A stretch of DNA of 64,000 bases from Cryptomeria japonica (lineage: Eukaryota; Streptophyta; Pinopsida; Cupressales; Cupressaceae): positions 206,381,190 through 206,445,189 of the forward strand of contig NC_081409.1 of NCBI RefSeq assembly GCF_030272615.1. Direction: 5' to 3'. The notes under the pieces are model-generated. The model had not been told where the DNA came from, made no database searches, and saw only the letters and a program-made list of their open reading frames with translations. The position numbers were made by a program, and so were the translations under genes. Below are positions 48,024-59,068 of this stretch, piece by piece; position 1 is the first letter of the stretch, and each line of letters starts with the position of its first letter.

Positions 48024-49046
48024 TTGGGGTTGAAAACAAGGAATCCTTTAGACTACCTTCCTTTGAGACGCACACGATCGCAGATGGCTAAGTTGCAGAC
48101 CGACGATGACATTAAAGCATTAGTTGCAGATGCACTAACAAAACAACATGAAGAAATGATGGAGCAATTCAAGCAAATATTGGAAAGTCATGGGTCACAA
48201 GCAAACCCACCATTCATAGGGTATACGCCATTCAAGGTGCAAGTGAATTTTGATATACCCACATTTCAAGAAAAGATCGATGCAGATGCTGTTGATGATT
48301 GGGTTTCAAAACTGGAAAGATATTTCTCTGTCAACCAGTTTTCAGATGAAAAGAAGATAAATTTTGCTCTCCTCAAAGCTAAAAATCATGTGAAAGATTC
48401 GTGGGAAGCAAATTTAGCATCCAAGGCAGCAGAAAATGGCAACACTTTTATTTTTTATCAAAAACCCACATGGGGAGAATTCATGGAGCACATAAAGGAA
48501 GAATATTTTCCTATTGATACATATGAACATAAATATATGCAGTGGTAATTGCTTTGATAGAAGAAGGACCAAACTATTCAGGAATATACTAATATGTTTC
48601 ATGCCTTAGCAGAAAAGCTTGGCATTAAAGATTGTGTGAAGCACCGAGTTTTGAAATATCAGAGTGGACTCCATAGATACATCCAAACCAAAATGGAATT
48701 CCTGAACATAGAGACTTTACCTAGTGCATATAAATTTGCTACCAAAATTGAGGAGAAATTCAAACAGAAAGGAAGGAGGGATAATTTTACAAACAACAAA
48801 TGGAAGGGTGAAGGTGGCAAAACTACATGGAAACAAACCTCTAAGGACCCCTCTCCCAGTTCACCAACAAAAAAGACACAGAGTATGAAGAAGACACAAG
48901 AAAATGGTATGTGGTGTGAATTCCATAAGAGTCCCTCGCATAATACAAAAGATTGTAGAACCATAAAAATCTTAATGATGGACATGCATGAAGACAAGGC
49001 AGAATCTAAGGTAGCAGAAACTTGCACAAATGGAAATCATGAATAG
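48024..49046 (+). pseudogene. Element F Ty3/gypsy Gag
   Basis: The Gag precursor in two nearly adjacent frames. 48024-48548 has an N-terminal charged helix and the Gag core (FDIPTFQEKIDADAVDDWVS, LERYFSVNQFSDEKKINFAL, WGEFMEHIKEEYFP). A stop at 48546 breaks the frame, and 48594-49046 continues with MFHALAEKLGIKDCVKHRVL, a Lys-rich stretch and a zinc-binding segment WCEFHKSPSHNTKDC. Apart from the stop and a short gap, the domain order is complete. Confidence 0.85.
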
Positions 49047-49115
49047 GTCATTGAGGCTGATCCATATGCCACGATAGCTACTACAAGGATATTGCCCTGA
49101 GAGGATGAGGAGAGA

Positions 49116-49436
49116 TTGTTCCATTCACTAATGTGGGTCGGAGGAAAAGCCCTGCACTTTATCATTGATAGCGGAAGTCAAAAGAACCTAATATCAACAG
49201 AGACTATGAAGAGACTGAATCTAAAAACAACAACCCACCCACAACCCTATTCAATGGGATGGGTTAGTCAAGGAAGAGATATCCAGGTGCACCAATAGTG
49301 TCACCTTTCATACTCCATAAATCCTTTCAAAGATGAGGTAATTTGTGATGTGGCGCCCTTAGATGTTTGTGATGTTCTACTGGGATAACCATATATGTAC
49401 CAGTGACATGGTGTTTATGAGTCTAGGCCTCACAAC
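49116..49436 (+). pseudogene. Element F retropepsin
   Basis: An aspartic protease with an intact catalytic motif in FIIDSGSQKNLIS, followed by LNLKTTTHPQPYS and GWVSQGRDIQVHQ, then a stop and more protease sequence (NPFKDEVICDVAPLDVCDVL) before the reverse transcriptase. It would process Gag and Pol. Broken by stops near 49298 and 49390. Confidence 0.8.
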
Positions 49437-50570
49437 ATGACCATCAAATTAGGTGAGTATAAATATCGAATACCAGAGGTAAGCCTTGCATACACTACCT
49501 CTTTGATTAGTGCCAAGCAATGTAAGAGGTTGGTTGCCAAAACAGGAACATTCATTTTATTGATGATTCATTCTGAAGAAGAGAGGAAATCAGTTTATAA
49601 TTCCCATACCATCACAAACACCACAACACTGCAGAAAATATCAATGGATCAAATTTTGATGAAATATGAAAATATGTTTAAGTTACCAAGTAGGGTACCT
49701 ACACACTACCAAGTGAGACATACTATTGATTTGATACCAGGAACTCCATTACCTAATGAGCCAGTCTACCGTAGGTCAGTATTAGAGAATAATGAGATTA
49801 AGAGGCAAATACAAGAATTGATTGAAAAGGGACATATTCATCCAAGTGCATCACCCTGTGGCAGCCCCATTGTTATAGCAAAGAAAAAGGATGGAACCTG
49901 GAGATTTTGTATTGACTATAGGGCCTTGAATAAAATTTTAGTCAAAAATAGGTATCCACTTCCCCGGATAGATGACTTCTTGGACCAGCTTAGAGGGGCC
50001 CGATTCTTCACCAAAAATGATTTGAAATCAGGGTACCATCAAGTACCAATTGAATCAGCTGATGTGTGGAAAACAACTTTCAAATCTAAAGAGGGATTGT
50101 TTGAATGGCTAGTGATGCCTTTCAGTCTAACAAATTCTCCAGTGACATTCATGAGAATGATGAATGATATACTTAGACCATTCACTGATTCCTTCGTCGT
50201 GGTATATCTTGATGACATACTCATCTTCAACAAAACTTGGGAGGAACATTTGCAACATGTGGAATTTTTTTTCTCAACCTTACAAGATCATGGGCTTTAT
50301 GAAAATAAAGGAAAGTGCTCCTTTTGTATGCAGAATATCAGATACTTAGGATATATTATTGACAATGAAGGTGTCCATGTTGATCCAAAGAAGATACAAG
50401 TGATTAAGGACTGGCCGTCTCCTAGAAATCTCACAGAGTTACAAAGTTTCCTTGGGTTGGCAAACTTTTATCACAGATTTGTGTTGGGATTTTCCCATCT
50501 ATCTTGGCCTCTAAACCAGTCATTGAGGGGGGGGACACAAGAAAAGTTTAAATGGACAAGTGCTCAATAA
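49437..50570 (+). CDS. Element F reverse transcriptase domain, open but partial
   Basis: A 377-codon open frame with the whole Ty3/gypsy reverse transcriptase, which copies element RNA into DNA. Motifs in order: CGSPIVIAKKKDGTWRF, IDYRALNKI, RYPLPRID, FTKNDLKSGYHQ (first catalytic Asp), EWLVMPFSLTNSP, then VVYLDDILIF with the intact YLDD pair near residues 258-261, and the connection start GLANFYHRF. Some residues depart from the family norm (MPFSLTNSPVTF instead of MPFGLTNAPATF). It is the best preserved coding domain in the window, but it has no functional start context of its own. It is part of a Pol polyprotein broken before and after it. Confidence 0.9.
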   Translation: MTIKLGEYKYRIPEVSLAYTTSLISAKQCKRLVAKTGTFILLMIHSEEERKSVYNSHTITNTTTLQKISMDQILMKYENMFKLPSRVPTHYQVRHTIDLIPGTPLPNEPVYRRSVLENNEIKRQIQELIEKGHIHPSASPCGSPIVIAKKKDGTWRFCIDYRALNKILVKNRYPLPRIDDFLDQLRGARFFTKNDLKSGYHQVPIESADVWKTTFKSKEGLFEWLVMPFSLTNSPVTFMRMMNDILRPFTDSFVVVYLDDILIFNKTWEEHLQHVEFFFSTLQDHGLYENKGKCSFCMQNIRYLGYIIDNEGVHVDPKKIQVIKDWPSPRNLTELQSFLGLANFYHRFVLGFSHLSWPLNQSLRGGTQEKFKWTSAQ

Positions 50571-51000
50571 GAAGCATTCGAGGGGCTAAAATGAAGGTTA
50601 TGTTCTACACCAGTTTTATCTCTTCCTGACCCGCAACAGTCTTTTTAAATACAAATAGATGCATCAGAATATTCTCTAGGGGTAGCCCTCATGCAAAATG
50701 GTCATCCGATTGCATATCACAGATAGACTTTTTCTGATACAGTGCATTGATATGCTACTTATGACAAGGAACTGTATGCTATTGCTCAAGCCTATAAGCA
50801 GTGGAAACATTACATTTTGGGTAAGGAGACTGTCATCCACATAGATCACAAACCCCTTCAATTTTTGCAAACACAAGGGAAGTTGTAGAATGATTGACAT
50901 CGACGATGGTCAAAATATCTTCAACAATTTCACCTCAATATTCGCCACAAGAAGGAAAGTACTAACAAAGTAGCAGACTGTTTGAGCAGGCCTCCAATTG
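50571..51000 (+). pseudogene. Element F RNase H
   Basis: Follows the reverse transcriptase after a stop. Visible motifs are QIDASEYSLGVALMQ (first catalytic Asp), YDKELYAIAQAYKQWKHYI (catalytic Glu), HIDHKPLQFL (third acidic residue) and NKVADCLSRPP at the end. It would remove the RNA strand during copying. Several in-frame stops make it inactive. Confidence 0.85.
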
Positions 51001-51621
51001 CAGCCATAAGTATGGTTTTGAACTCATGTGGTCATCAAACTGAAGCCTGGGCTTGCTTGTATGAGAATGATATTGAATTTGCAAATGTTTATAATCAATT
51101 AGTGAAGGGATAGAAAGTGAATGACTTATATTTGCAGGATGGAATGCTTTGTCACCTTGGCCAAATCTGTGTGCCTAATGCAGAACACAAAAAAGTTGAT
51201 ATGGGAAGCTCACTATAGTAAGGTTGTTGGTCACTTTGGTATAGGTAAGACTAATGCTATACTTTAGAAGTATTTCTATTGGCCAAAATTATAGAATGAT
51301 GTTATTTCATATATTCAAGCTTGTACCGCTATTGCTAAGCCTGCCAATCGTAAACTTGGGCTGTACTCACCACTTCTTGTTCCTGAAAAAACCTTAGCAC
51401 TCAGTTTATATGGACTTTATGTCTGGTCTTCCTACCACCAAAAGAGGCCATGATTGTGTGTATGTTATGGTAGATAGGTTCTCAAAAATGGCAATAATAG
51501 TGGCATGTAAAAAAACAATTTCTGCAGAGGACACTGCAAAGTGGAGCTTATAACAGTAGGGATTGTGACAAAACAATGACTGGTAACAACCAAGTATAAT
51601 GCCACAACAAAATAAGAGGTC
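51001..51621 (+). pseudogene. Element F integrase, truncated
   Basis: The N-terminal zinc domain remains in shifted frames (AHYSKVVGHFGIGKT with both His; ACTAIAKPAN with only one of two Cys). The core begins at YMDFMSGLPTTKRGHDCVYV with the first catalytic Asp and VDRFSKMAIIVACK. The reading ends near 51545, before the second catalytic Asp and the Glu. A solo LTR then interrupts at 51622. No 3' part or 3' LTR of this element was found beyond it. Confidence 0.8.
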
Positions 51622-52764
51622 ATTCTTGTTGGTAAGAGACATTGTACAGGTAGTGAGATGTTGTCATTGATGACAACTGAAGCCAGATATTCCATTTGTA
51701 GTTCATGATTTTCTTTTACCGAAAGTTAGATTGAATCTTGGATAGGTCCGGTGAGATAGAACAGAGTATCCAACAATATGAAATATTTTGGTTGGTGTTT
51801 CATTTTTGGTGAATATGTTGTGTTGTGGAGCTAAAGGAATATTGGTAGATGTCTAGAGTACCTTATTCCAGAGTCTTAGCCTCCGGTTATGTTTGTTGTG
51901 CGAATTAGGACATCTAGTGTACAAATTTTTGAGTTGAACAATGTGGTATGGACATTTTTGATAGTTGATCATCGTGTGGAATTGGTGGAGTAATTTTGGT
52001 GATTATTTTTGTGATCGAGGATGTTTAGCTGACATTTGGGAATCATGTGGACAAATATTTTTGGTTTTCATATCCATTGGAGTTCTGATTGAGCCGACTA
52101 TGAATGCACATTTCATTATTTGATTAATGTTCTTGAAGTCAACATAAAGAAGACCTAATTTCATGTTGTAGCTATAAAAGACAATGGATATGATCATTTT
52201 GCATATTGGTGGATGAGTGAAAAGTGTGTGTGATCAATTTTATGTAGTTTCACGTGCACAAGTGAAATATTTTTGCTCTAAAATATTGAAGAATGGCAAA
52301 ATAGAGTAGTGTAGTAAACCAACAAGAGATTAAGTGTTGTATTCTTAACCATAACTGTACTTTGGCATTTTTAGATGTTTTTTTTTTCAGTTTAGACATT
52401 CCAATTATATTTTGTAAAAGATATTGTAAGACAATGAGTCTTCCAAGGGTTGTAGCCGTTTATATTTTGAGTAATGATCTCTAGGCCATGTGCATGAATG
52501 CATGTGCATTCCTTTATGTAATATTTTTATACTTCTACAAAGTATATTTATATTGTGGGTCTCATCCCCACCGTGGTTTTTCCCTTAACTAGATTTTCCA
52601 TGTATAAAATCTGGTGTTATGGTGTTGTTGCTGATTACTTTGTGTTTCTACATCTTTCTTTTGTTTATTTGCATTAAGTGTCTAAAGGAGCAAGTTAATA
52701 AGGTTAAAAATTGTAGAACACTGATTCACCCCCCCTCTCAATGTTCCTTGATTCCAACAATTCT
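51622..52764 (+). mobile_element. Solo LTR 3, element A family, inserted in element F
   Basis: A 1133-bp LTR (51627-52759) beginning TGTTGGTAAGAGACATTG and ending TTCCAACA, with a perfect ATTCT duplication at 51622-51626 and 52760-52764. It is related along its length to the LTRs of element A, with the shared GTGGTTTTTCCC module near 52573 and the C-run near 52727. Confidence 0.95.
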
Positions 52765-52983
52765 TAAAGGAAAAGAAGAAGGCATGAGTGTAACCCATAA
52801 TCATGGAATTCTTATCACGAAACACAATGATCAAAGTAGGAAGACAATGCACATTTCTTTGTGAGCAACAAATAGGAGACATTCCTAGATCATTCATTGA
52901 TAGTAGTCATCATGATTATGACAAGGTGCAATAATGTTATTTAAAATTGGTAGCAAGTTTGATACAATTTTTGAGAAAGGATG
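52765..52983. other. Short host stretch between solo LTR 3 and element D
   Basis: Joins, across element D, to the DNA from 60175 onward. No motif seen. Confidence 0.4.
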
Positions 52984-52988
52984 GTAAG

Positions 52989-54142
52989 TGTAAACTGGAA
53001 AATTTAGGTTTAGTAAATTCATCACATGGAAGGGGGAAATCACTAAGTCGATTTTCACTTGGAGGAATTTACATTCAAAAGAGGGGATGAATCCACTAGA
53101 TCCAATCCTAAATGACACAAGGATTGAATATTAAGTAGATTGATTGTGTTTGGAATGTGTTTGACCCTCTTTTGTAAGTTGAATAAGTAAGGTGTTGAAA
53201 TTGAAGACAAAGTGAGTGGAAACAATGAGCTACAAATTAGGGATTTCATTGTGCACTTGGATCTGAGCAATTTGAGATGATTTGGAGCTGTCTTGCAAAA
53301 ATTTTCAAAAGTAGTAGGGACCATGTGTCTGAACCAAGTCGCCCACCACCTTGGTCCTTCAGAATTTTCGTGCGTTGAAAAGGGTTTTTCTATCTCTGCA
53401 AATAAAGCTTAATTCTAGAAGTACAACTGCACACTTGCTTCCTACACACAAAAATAAGTAGAAAGGGGTAGGGAATAGGGGTTTGCCTAAGTCAAACCTC
53501 GATTTGGAATCAACCTTGAATGAAATGTTGCAAATACTTGAAATAAATGATGGAAATGAATACCTTTAGATCTGCAATTGATGATGATGATGCTTTGATT
53601 CTTGAATGCAATCACATATGTTGTATGAAATGGCATGAACATGGAAAAACCCTAACACACACACTTGCAAATGAATTAAGTAATGTTGCTCCAATGGATA
53701 GATGAAGAATATGCAGCCTTGAAGAATGCCTGATGATGAATGCTTGAACGCTTGAATACTTGAACACTTGAATGCTTGAACACTTGAGATCCAATTCCAC
53801 CTTCATGAATGTATATCCAAATGAGAGGGGAAGACCTCCTTATATACCTGCCTATCATCAAATATTTAATTTTCTGACATAGGCCGACATGAGGAATCAA
53901 TTCTTGCTCAAATTTGAGATAGGGCCTAGGGGATAAAATAGGTCCCAATTAGGGAGGACCAAGGCTCCACCCCAAATTGGGCCAGGAAGAAGGAGCCCCA
54001 ACATAGTGCAGGATGAAAACATGATGTTTATTGCATGGGGAAGGCATAAATAGGTTCCGATTAAGTGTAGGGATGAGACCACTAAGGTGAGGGCCCCAAA
54101 TTCTATCAAAATTTCAAAGGGGTGCAATTTTGGGATTGTACA
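52989..54142 (-). repeat. Element D 3' LTR
   Basis: 1154 bp, matching 59069-60169. Contains a GGGACCATGTG...CTTGGTCC hairpin (53318-53358), six 8-bp CTTGAANN units (53743-53788) and a minus-strand TATA box at 53838-53846. Confidence 0.92.
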
Positions 54143-54144
54143 TT

Positions 54145-54160
54145 TAGCCCCCACTTTAGT
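54145..54160 (-). promoter_or_regulatory. Element D polypurine tract
   Basis: Complement of TTAGCCCCCACTTTAG next to the 3' LTR, as in B and C. Confidence 0.75.
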
Positions 54161-55704
54161 AGGAGTATGAGCTTATGCAAATACTCATGGTAAAGTAGAA
54201 GTAGATGAGGAATGTGGAGCAAAATCACAAGGAGTATAAGATATTGCTAATCTCAAGGAACTAAGCCCCCAATCTTAGGATCTCAAATCACTCAAACGTA
54301 TGCAAAGGCACATAAAAAGACACACAACAAAAGCTAAGAGTAATAAACAAGACCTCAAGTCAACAAGCCAAAGAGACCTTGATATCAAAATATCTCAACA
54401 ACTAATATCATTCTTGAAAAATGTCATCTCATGAACACAAGTGATCACATAAAAGAGAAAAGAAAGCATAATCCATGAACTATCAATAGAAAAACTATGA
54501 GCTCATGAGAATAAGAAGAGAGAGCATGAATACACGCTAGATGTGTTTATCCAGGTGATCCATGAGAAGAATGGTGAGAAAGGGCATGGACTACTCGCCC
54601 CTAGATGTTTTTATCTAGGTGATCCATGAGAAAAATGGACCTGGAATACTCACCTCTAGATGTTTTTGTCTAGGCGATCCATGCAGGGGAGGAGAGTAAG
54701 AATAGACTAGCTATTTTAAGCTAGTTCCACTCATCCTTGTGTGTGTGTGCAAGTGATGTGTTATTTCAAGTGTAGAGCACCCCGTGTAAGACTTTGTCTA
54801 TTTTTTAGTGTGCTTCAACTTGTTTAATACATGTAATGTAAATGCAAATTCCAAGTGGTGAATCATATGTTGCGTCTGTTTTCGAGTGTGAAGCATCTCA
54901 CTCTAAGAGTTTTTACTCTAGTTTTAAGAATGAACACCCCGTTTAAGAAAAATACATGCCTGGTTTCAAGTCCATCCCATGTAATAGTCTTTGCTCTAGT
55001 TTTAGTGATGTGTAACCCTGTCTAAGACATGTTGTATCTATTTTTGGGAGTGAAGCATCTCACTCTAAGATTTTTTACTATGCTTCCGAGAATGAACACC
55101 CCATTTAAGACATGTGAAAATGATATGCAAAAGTATAGTACAATATGATACAAAGTGAGTGATATGGGTGCCCCCCACCCCCCCTTAAAGATGTCAACAT
55201 AGCCCTATGTTGATGTCTTAAGGAAGCTAGAAAAAAGGATACCTTACCTTTAACACCAAGGAGATATCCTTTAGGCAACAATGACATAAATCCAAGGTAG
55301 AGAGGGAATACTCTTCAAGAAACGATAAGATAGTTGAAAAAGAGATATCTTGAAACATGTGTAAAGGAGATCCTTGGAGGAGAAGAGATATTTTCTCAAA
55401 ATACATCTACCTCCAAGAGAAGCTATCTTGAACAAAAATAACATCTTCTACCAAAAGAAGGGAAGGAGAAAAAGAATTCATACCTTCCTCCTATTTCTAG
55501 GTGAAAGGGATTCTTGATGAAGGATGACTTACTTTTGAGCCAATGCGAGGAGTAAGTTTATGATAAGTGTACAGTTCCAAGTGAAGAAGAGGTTGTAGCT
55601 AAGGACTTAAACCTCTTGAATAAGATAGAATCCTTGAGCAAACAATAGCTTCACACAAGGATTGACATCAAATAATAAGCAAACACTATTCAACAAAGGA
55701 AAAG

Positions 55705-55706
<2 letters not shown>

Positions 55707-55786
<80 letters not shown>
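55707..55786. repeat. (GA)40 microsatellite
   Basis: Eighty bases of uninterrupted GA dinucleotide. Confidence 0.98.
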
Positions 55787-55789
<3 letters not shown>

Positions 55790-55834
55790 TTGCTCCCCAA
55801 GTGTAAGGACAATGATAAGAATTACACAACTTCT

Positions 55835-56160
55835 AAAGAGAGATTATTCGTAAGAAACGTACCATTTCAAGCAAAGAATAGGTCCTAACCAAGGAACAAA
55901 CATGTGCTCGCATGAAGGATAACTCAATGTATGAAAGGACATCATGTTATGAAAAATGCAATTCAAAAGAAGAGGTAATATTCAAAGAGAAAGACTGAGA
56001 TAGAAGAAGGATCACAAAACTTCTCTAAGGAGAGATCACTCATAAAAGATGTACCGTTTCCAGCAAGAAATAGGTCCTAATCAAGGAACAATCATGTGCT
56101 TGCTTGAAGGATAACTAAATACAATAAAGGACATCAAGTTATGAATAATGCAATCCATAG
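55835..56160. repeat. Tandem pair, about 190-bp spacing
   Basis: AGAGATTATTCGTAAG...AATAGGTCCTAACCAAGGAAC at 55839 recurs at about 56031 as AGAGATCACTCATAAA...AATAGGTCCTAATCAAGGAA, with further matching text to GACATCAAGTTATGA. Confidence 0.75.
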
Positions 56161-56513
56161 TGAAAATAGTGAAACCTTAGGAAGAGAAAATATAATATTC
56201 TTTCCCCCCAAGCATAGAGACAAGAATAAATAGACTATTATGTTGCTCACTAAATATGATTGCACTTGAAATTGTACCACCATGAATGACAACGAGCATC
56301 CAATAGGTAGGCTGACAATGTCACATAGTGAGGAGCAACATAATAGGAACTTAAATGTTATTTGAAATGATTAGGATAAATATGCCATTCATGGTTAGAT
56401 GTTATTTTTATTGTGCCTAATAGAATGGCCATGAATTTGATGATACTTACAAAAGGAAGAATTTTTAGAATGTTTTGTACATTTCCTTCTTCTTTTAGGC
56501 CAAAGAAGAGAGA

Positions 56514-57573
56514 TTAAAAATTGGAATGGAGAAGATTGGACAATACATTTTCTTGTTGTAACACAAAATTGGAATGAGAAGGTGTGGATTCACTAGACAA
56601 TGGAGGAGGAGTTGTTGACAAAGGAAGAGGTTGGAAACATAGATTTTCACTAGAAAAGTATGATTTCTCATGACTTTCACGACTTTGTTGCACACATCCT
56701 AAAACTTGTCCATTGCATCCATGTGTAGGAGAAAGAGGGGGTTTTCTCTTAGGTGAAATTGGATTAAAGTTTAAAGAGGCCCAATCAATTTTTAGACATA
56801 ATTTAGGAGAAAAATTTTGAGTATGAAATTCTAGCATCTTAGATTTTCTATAAAAAGAAGGTGTGAAATCTAAGGATCCCCAATAATCCTCAAAGAGTTC
56901 TTCTTTAGGAAATTATTTAGTAGGAGATGATGTATTTGTTTGAATTGGAGAGACGATTGTAGGAACTAAGAAAGCATATTGCGCTTCAATTCATATGGTC
57001 TCATCTAAAGAAAACACCTCATTGTTATGTGTAAGGCACTGCATGATAATCAGGAAGAATTTTTGATTTCTCAAAAATATAAATTTTATTGATTTGATCT
57101 TTATTAGGATCTTCATTTTTGGGAGGGAGAGCATTACAATTATGGGAAATAGCATCATCTTCTTTCGCTAAGGTATCTTTGTGATTAAGACAATCAATAG
57201 GAAAGAGACTATCATATGTAATTAATGCTTCATCTCTAGGAGGAAGGCTATTGAAATGAATAGAAGGTGATGTTTTATCAAAAGAATTCTCAGTCATTTC
57301 AACTTCTTTTACCAAAATATCATCCTCTTTCTCTAAGGTATTTTCATGAGGTAGGAACATATTAAGAGAATAATCCACACCATCTTCCAATGGTTCATCC
57401 CAAATAGGGAGATCATTGAGGGAAGCACTAAAAATATCTTCTTGCATCAATATGTCCTCTTTAGGGAGAAAATTTTTGGGAGAGGAATTATTGGTAGGCT
57501 CATAAAGGGCGTTTTCATATATCTTAAATCCTTTCAACTTAATAACCTCCTCTTGTAAAAAGAAATTTGACAT
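56514..57573 (-). pseudogene. Element D acidic repeat protein and Ser/Pro-rich tail
   Basis: The frame 57573-57025 starts MSNFFLQEEVIKLKGF and holds three to four degenerate units of the same kind as in C: LMQEDIFSASLNDLPIWDEP, LEKEDDILVKE, and LAKEDDAISHNCNALPPKNE with a preceding NHKDT. After stops, 56837-56514 carries CVQQSRESHEKSYFS and FQPLPLSTTPPPLSSESTPS, matching the C tail at 41012-41278. The protease-like region present in C was not found here. No Gag, zinc knuckle or polymerase is visible. Function is unknown. Confidence 0.65.
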
Positions 57574-59048
57574 TTTTCCAAATTAAGAAAAGGAAACTTG
57601 CAGTGAAAGAAGTGAATGCAATGAACTAGATGCAATCCATAAGATAACTTTTAAATTAGGGTTTTTGTAAATTCAATCACTAAATTTATGTAATTCAAAT
57701 GAGATCTAGGAGGGAAAATTTGAATTTTGAATTTTGAAATTGGAACTTGCAATATAATTGAACAATGCAAAATTCTAGGAAAAATGATTATTCAATTAAA
57801 TGAAGAAATTGATTGAAAGAATAAAGAGCAATAACGAAACATCCTAGGAAATTGAAAATGAAAATTATCCAAAAGAGAATGAATTTCAAAATTAGGGCCT
57901 AGTGAAAATAACCTCTTAATTTTAAAATTGAAAATTGAAAAGAGGGAAAATTTAAATATAAAATTAGGGTTGTCCAAAACTAACTCTTAATTTTAAAATT
58001 TAAAATATTGAAATGTTGAAATTTTGAAGAAATCAATTTAATTTTTAAAAATTAGGGTTTGTTTAATCAACCACTTAATTTTAAAATTTAAATTTGTGAT
58101 TGTCCACAAGAAAACTAAATTAAAAATCAGGGTCTTGTAGAAAGAACCACTTAATTTTAAAATTTAAATTTGAAAATAGATCTAAGATTGGAATTTGGAA
58201 ATTGAAAAATTGGGAAATGCACAAAATTATTAACCACTTAATTTTAAATTTTAAATTTGTGATTGTCCACAAGAAAATTAAATTCAAAATTAGGGTCTTG
58301 TAGAAAGAACCACTTAATTTTAAAATTTAAATTTGAATATAGATCTAAGATTGAAATTTGGAAATTGAAAAATTGGGAACTGCACAAAATTAATTTAAAT
58401 TTAAAAATTAAGATTTGTTTAATTAACCACTTAATTTAAAAATTTAAATTTGTGAATGTCCACAAGAAAATTAAATTGAAAATTAGGGTCTTGTAGAAAT
58501 AACCACTTGATTTCAAAATTTAAATTTGAAAATAGATCTAAGATTGGAATTTGGAAATTGAAAAATTGGGAAATGCACAAAATTAATTTAAATTTAAAAT
58601 TTTGGGTTTGTTTAATTAACCACTTAATTTTAAAATTTAAATTTAAGATTGAAATTTGATATAAGATTGCAATTTTGAATTTGAATTGAAATTATAAACC
58701 AAATCTGAAGAGGGAAATTCAAAATTTAAACAACCCACAAGCTCAAATTTTCAAATTTAAAAAATTAGGATTTTTGAAATTAACCATTTAATTTTAAAAA
58801 TTAATTGTGAAATATGTCTTGTAGATGAAATTTTGAATTATTAAATTGAAAAAGTACTTAGATACGAAATAACTGATCTAAATTAAATAATTGAGAAGCT
58901 CCATTTTGAAATTAAAAATTAGTGTTTTAATGAAATTAACCTCTAAATTTTTAAAATTTGCAAGGAAATCAAACTTGTAAATAAAAACTTGAATTTTAAA
59001 TTGCATAAACAATTAGATCTGAGAACATAAATCAGAAATAAGGGTGTA
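57574..59048. other. Element D 5' leader, AT-rich
   Basis: Long AT-rich non-coding leader. Its middle is a tandem array (58040-58660), and the flanks repeat AATTTTAAAATT and TTAGGGTTT modules. Confidence 0.6.
58040..58660. repeat. Tandem array in D leader, about 163-193 bp unit, three to four copies
   Basis: TGTCCACAAGAAAA recurs at 58101, 58264 and 58457. Each is followed by AGGGTCTTGTAGAAA, CCACTTAATTTTAAAATTT and GATCTAAGATTGgAATTTGG. Confidence 0.88.
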
Positions 59049-59049
59049 A

Positions 59050-59065
59050 AGAGTCAGGTTCACAA
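59050..59065 (-). promoter_or_regulatory. Element D primer-binding site, tRNA unassigned
   Basis: The minus strand reads TTGTGAACCTGACTC, a mutated form of the site in B and C, at the inner LTR edge. Confidence 0.55.
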
Positions 59066-59068
59066 AAA

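Larger units (their letters stand above)
54161..56513. other. Element D 3' non-coding region with modular repeats
   Basis: Shares order and sequence with the C region 38532-39651. It contains three CTAGATGTNTTTNTC..GGNGATCCATG units (from about 54536, 54600 and 54655). CACCCCGTGTAAGA / CATCTCACTCTAAGA units start near 54778, 54891, 54984 and 55046. A (GA)40 tract and a 190-bp tandem pair follow. No coding. Confidence 0.65.

Noticed and set aside
55662-55853. Open frame with an Arg-Glu repeat
   Set aside because: It is only the translation of the (GA)40 microsatellite.
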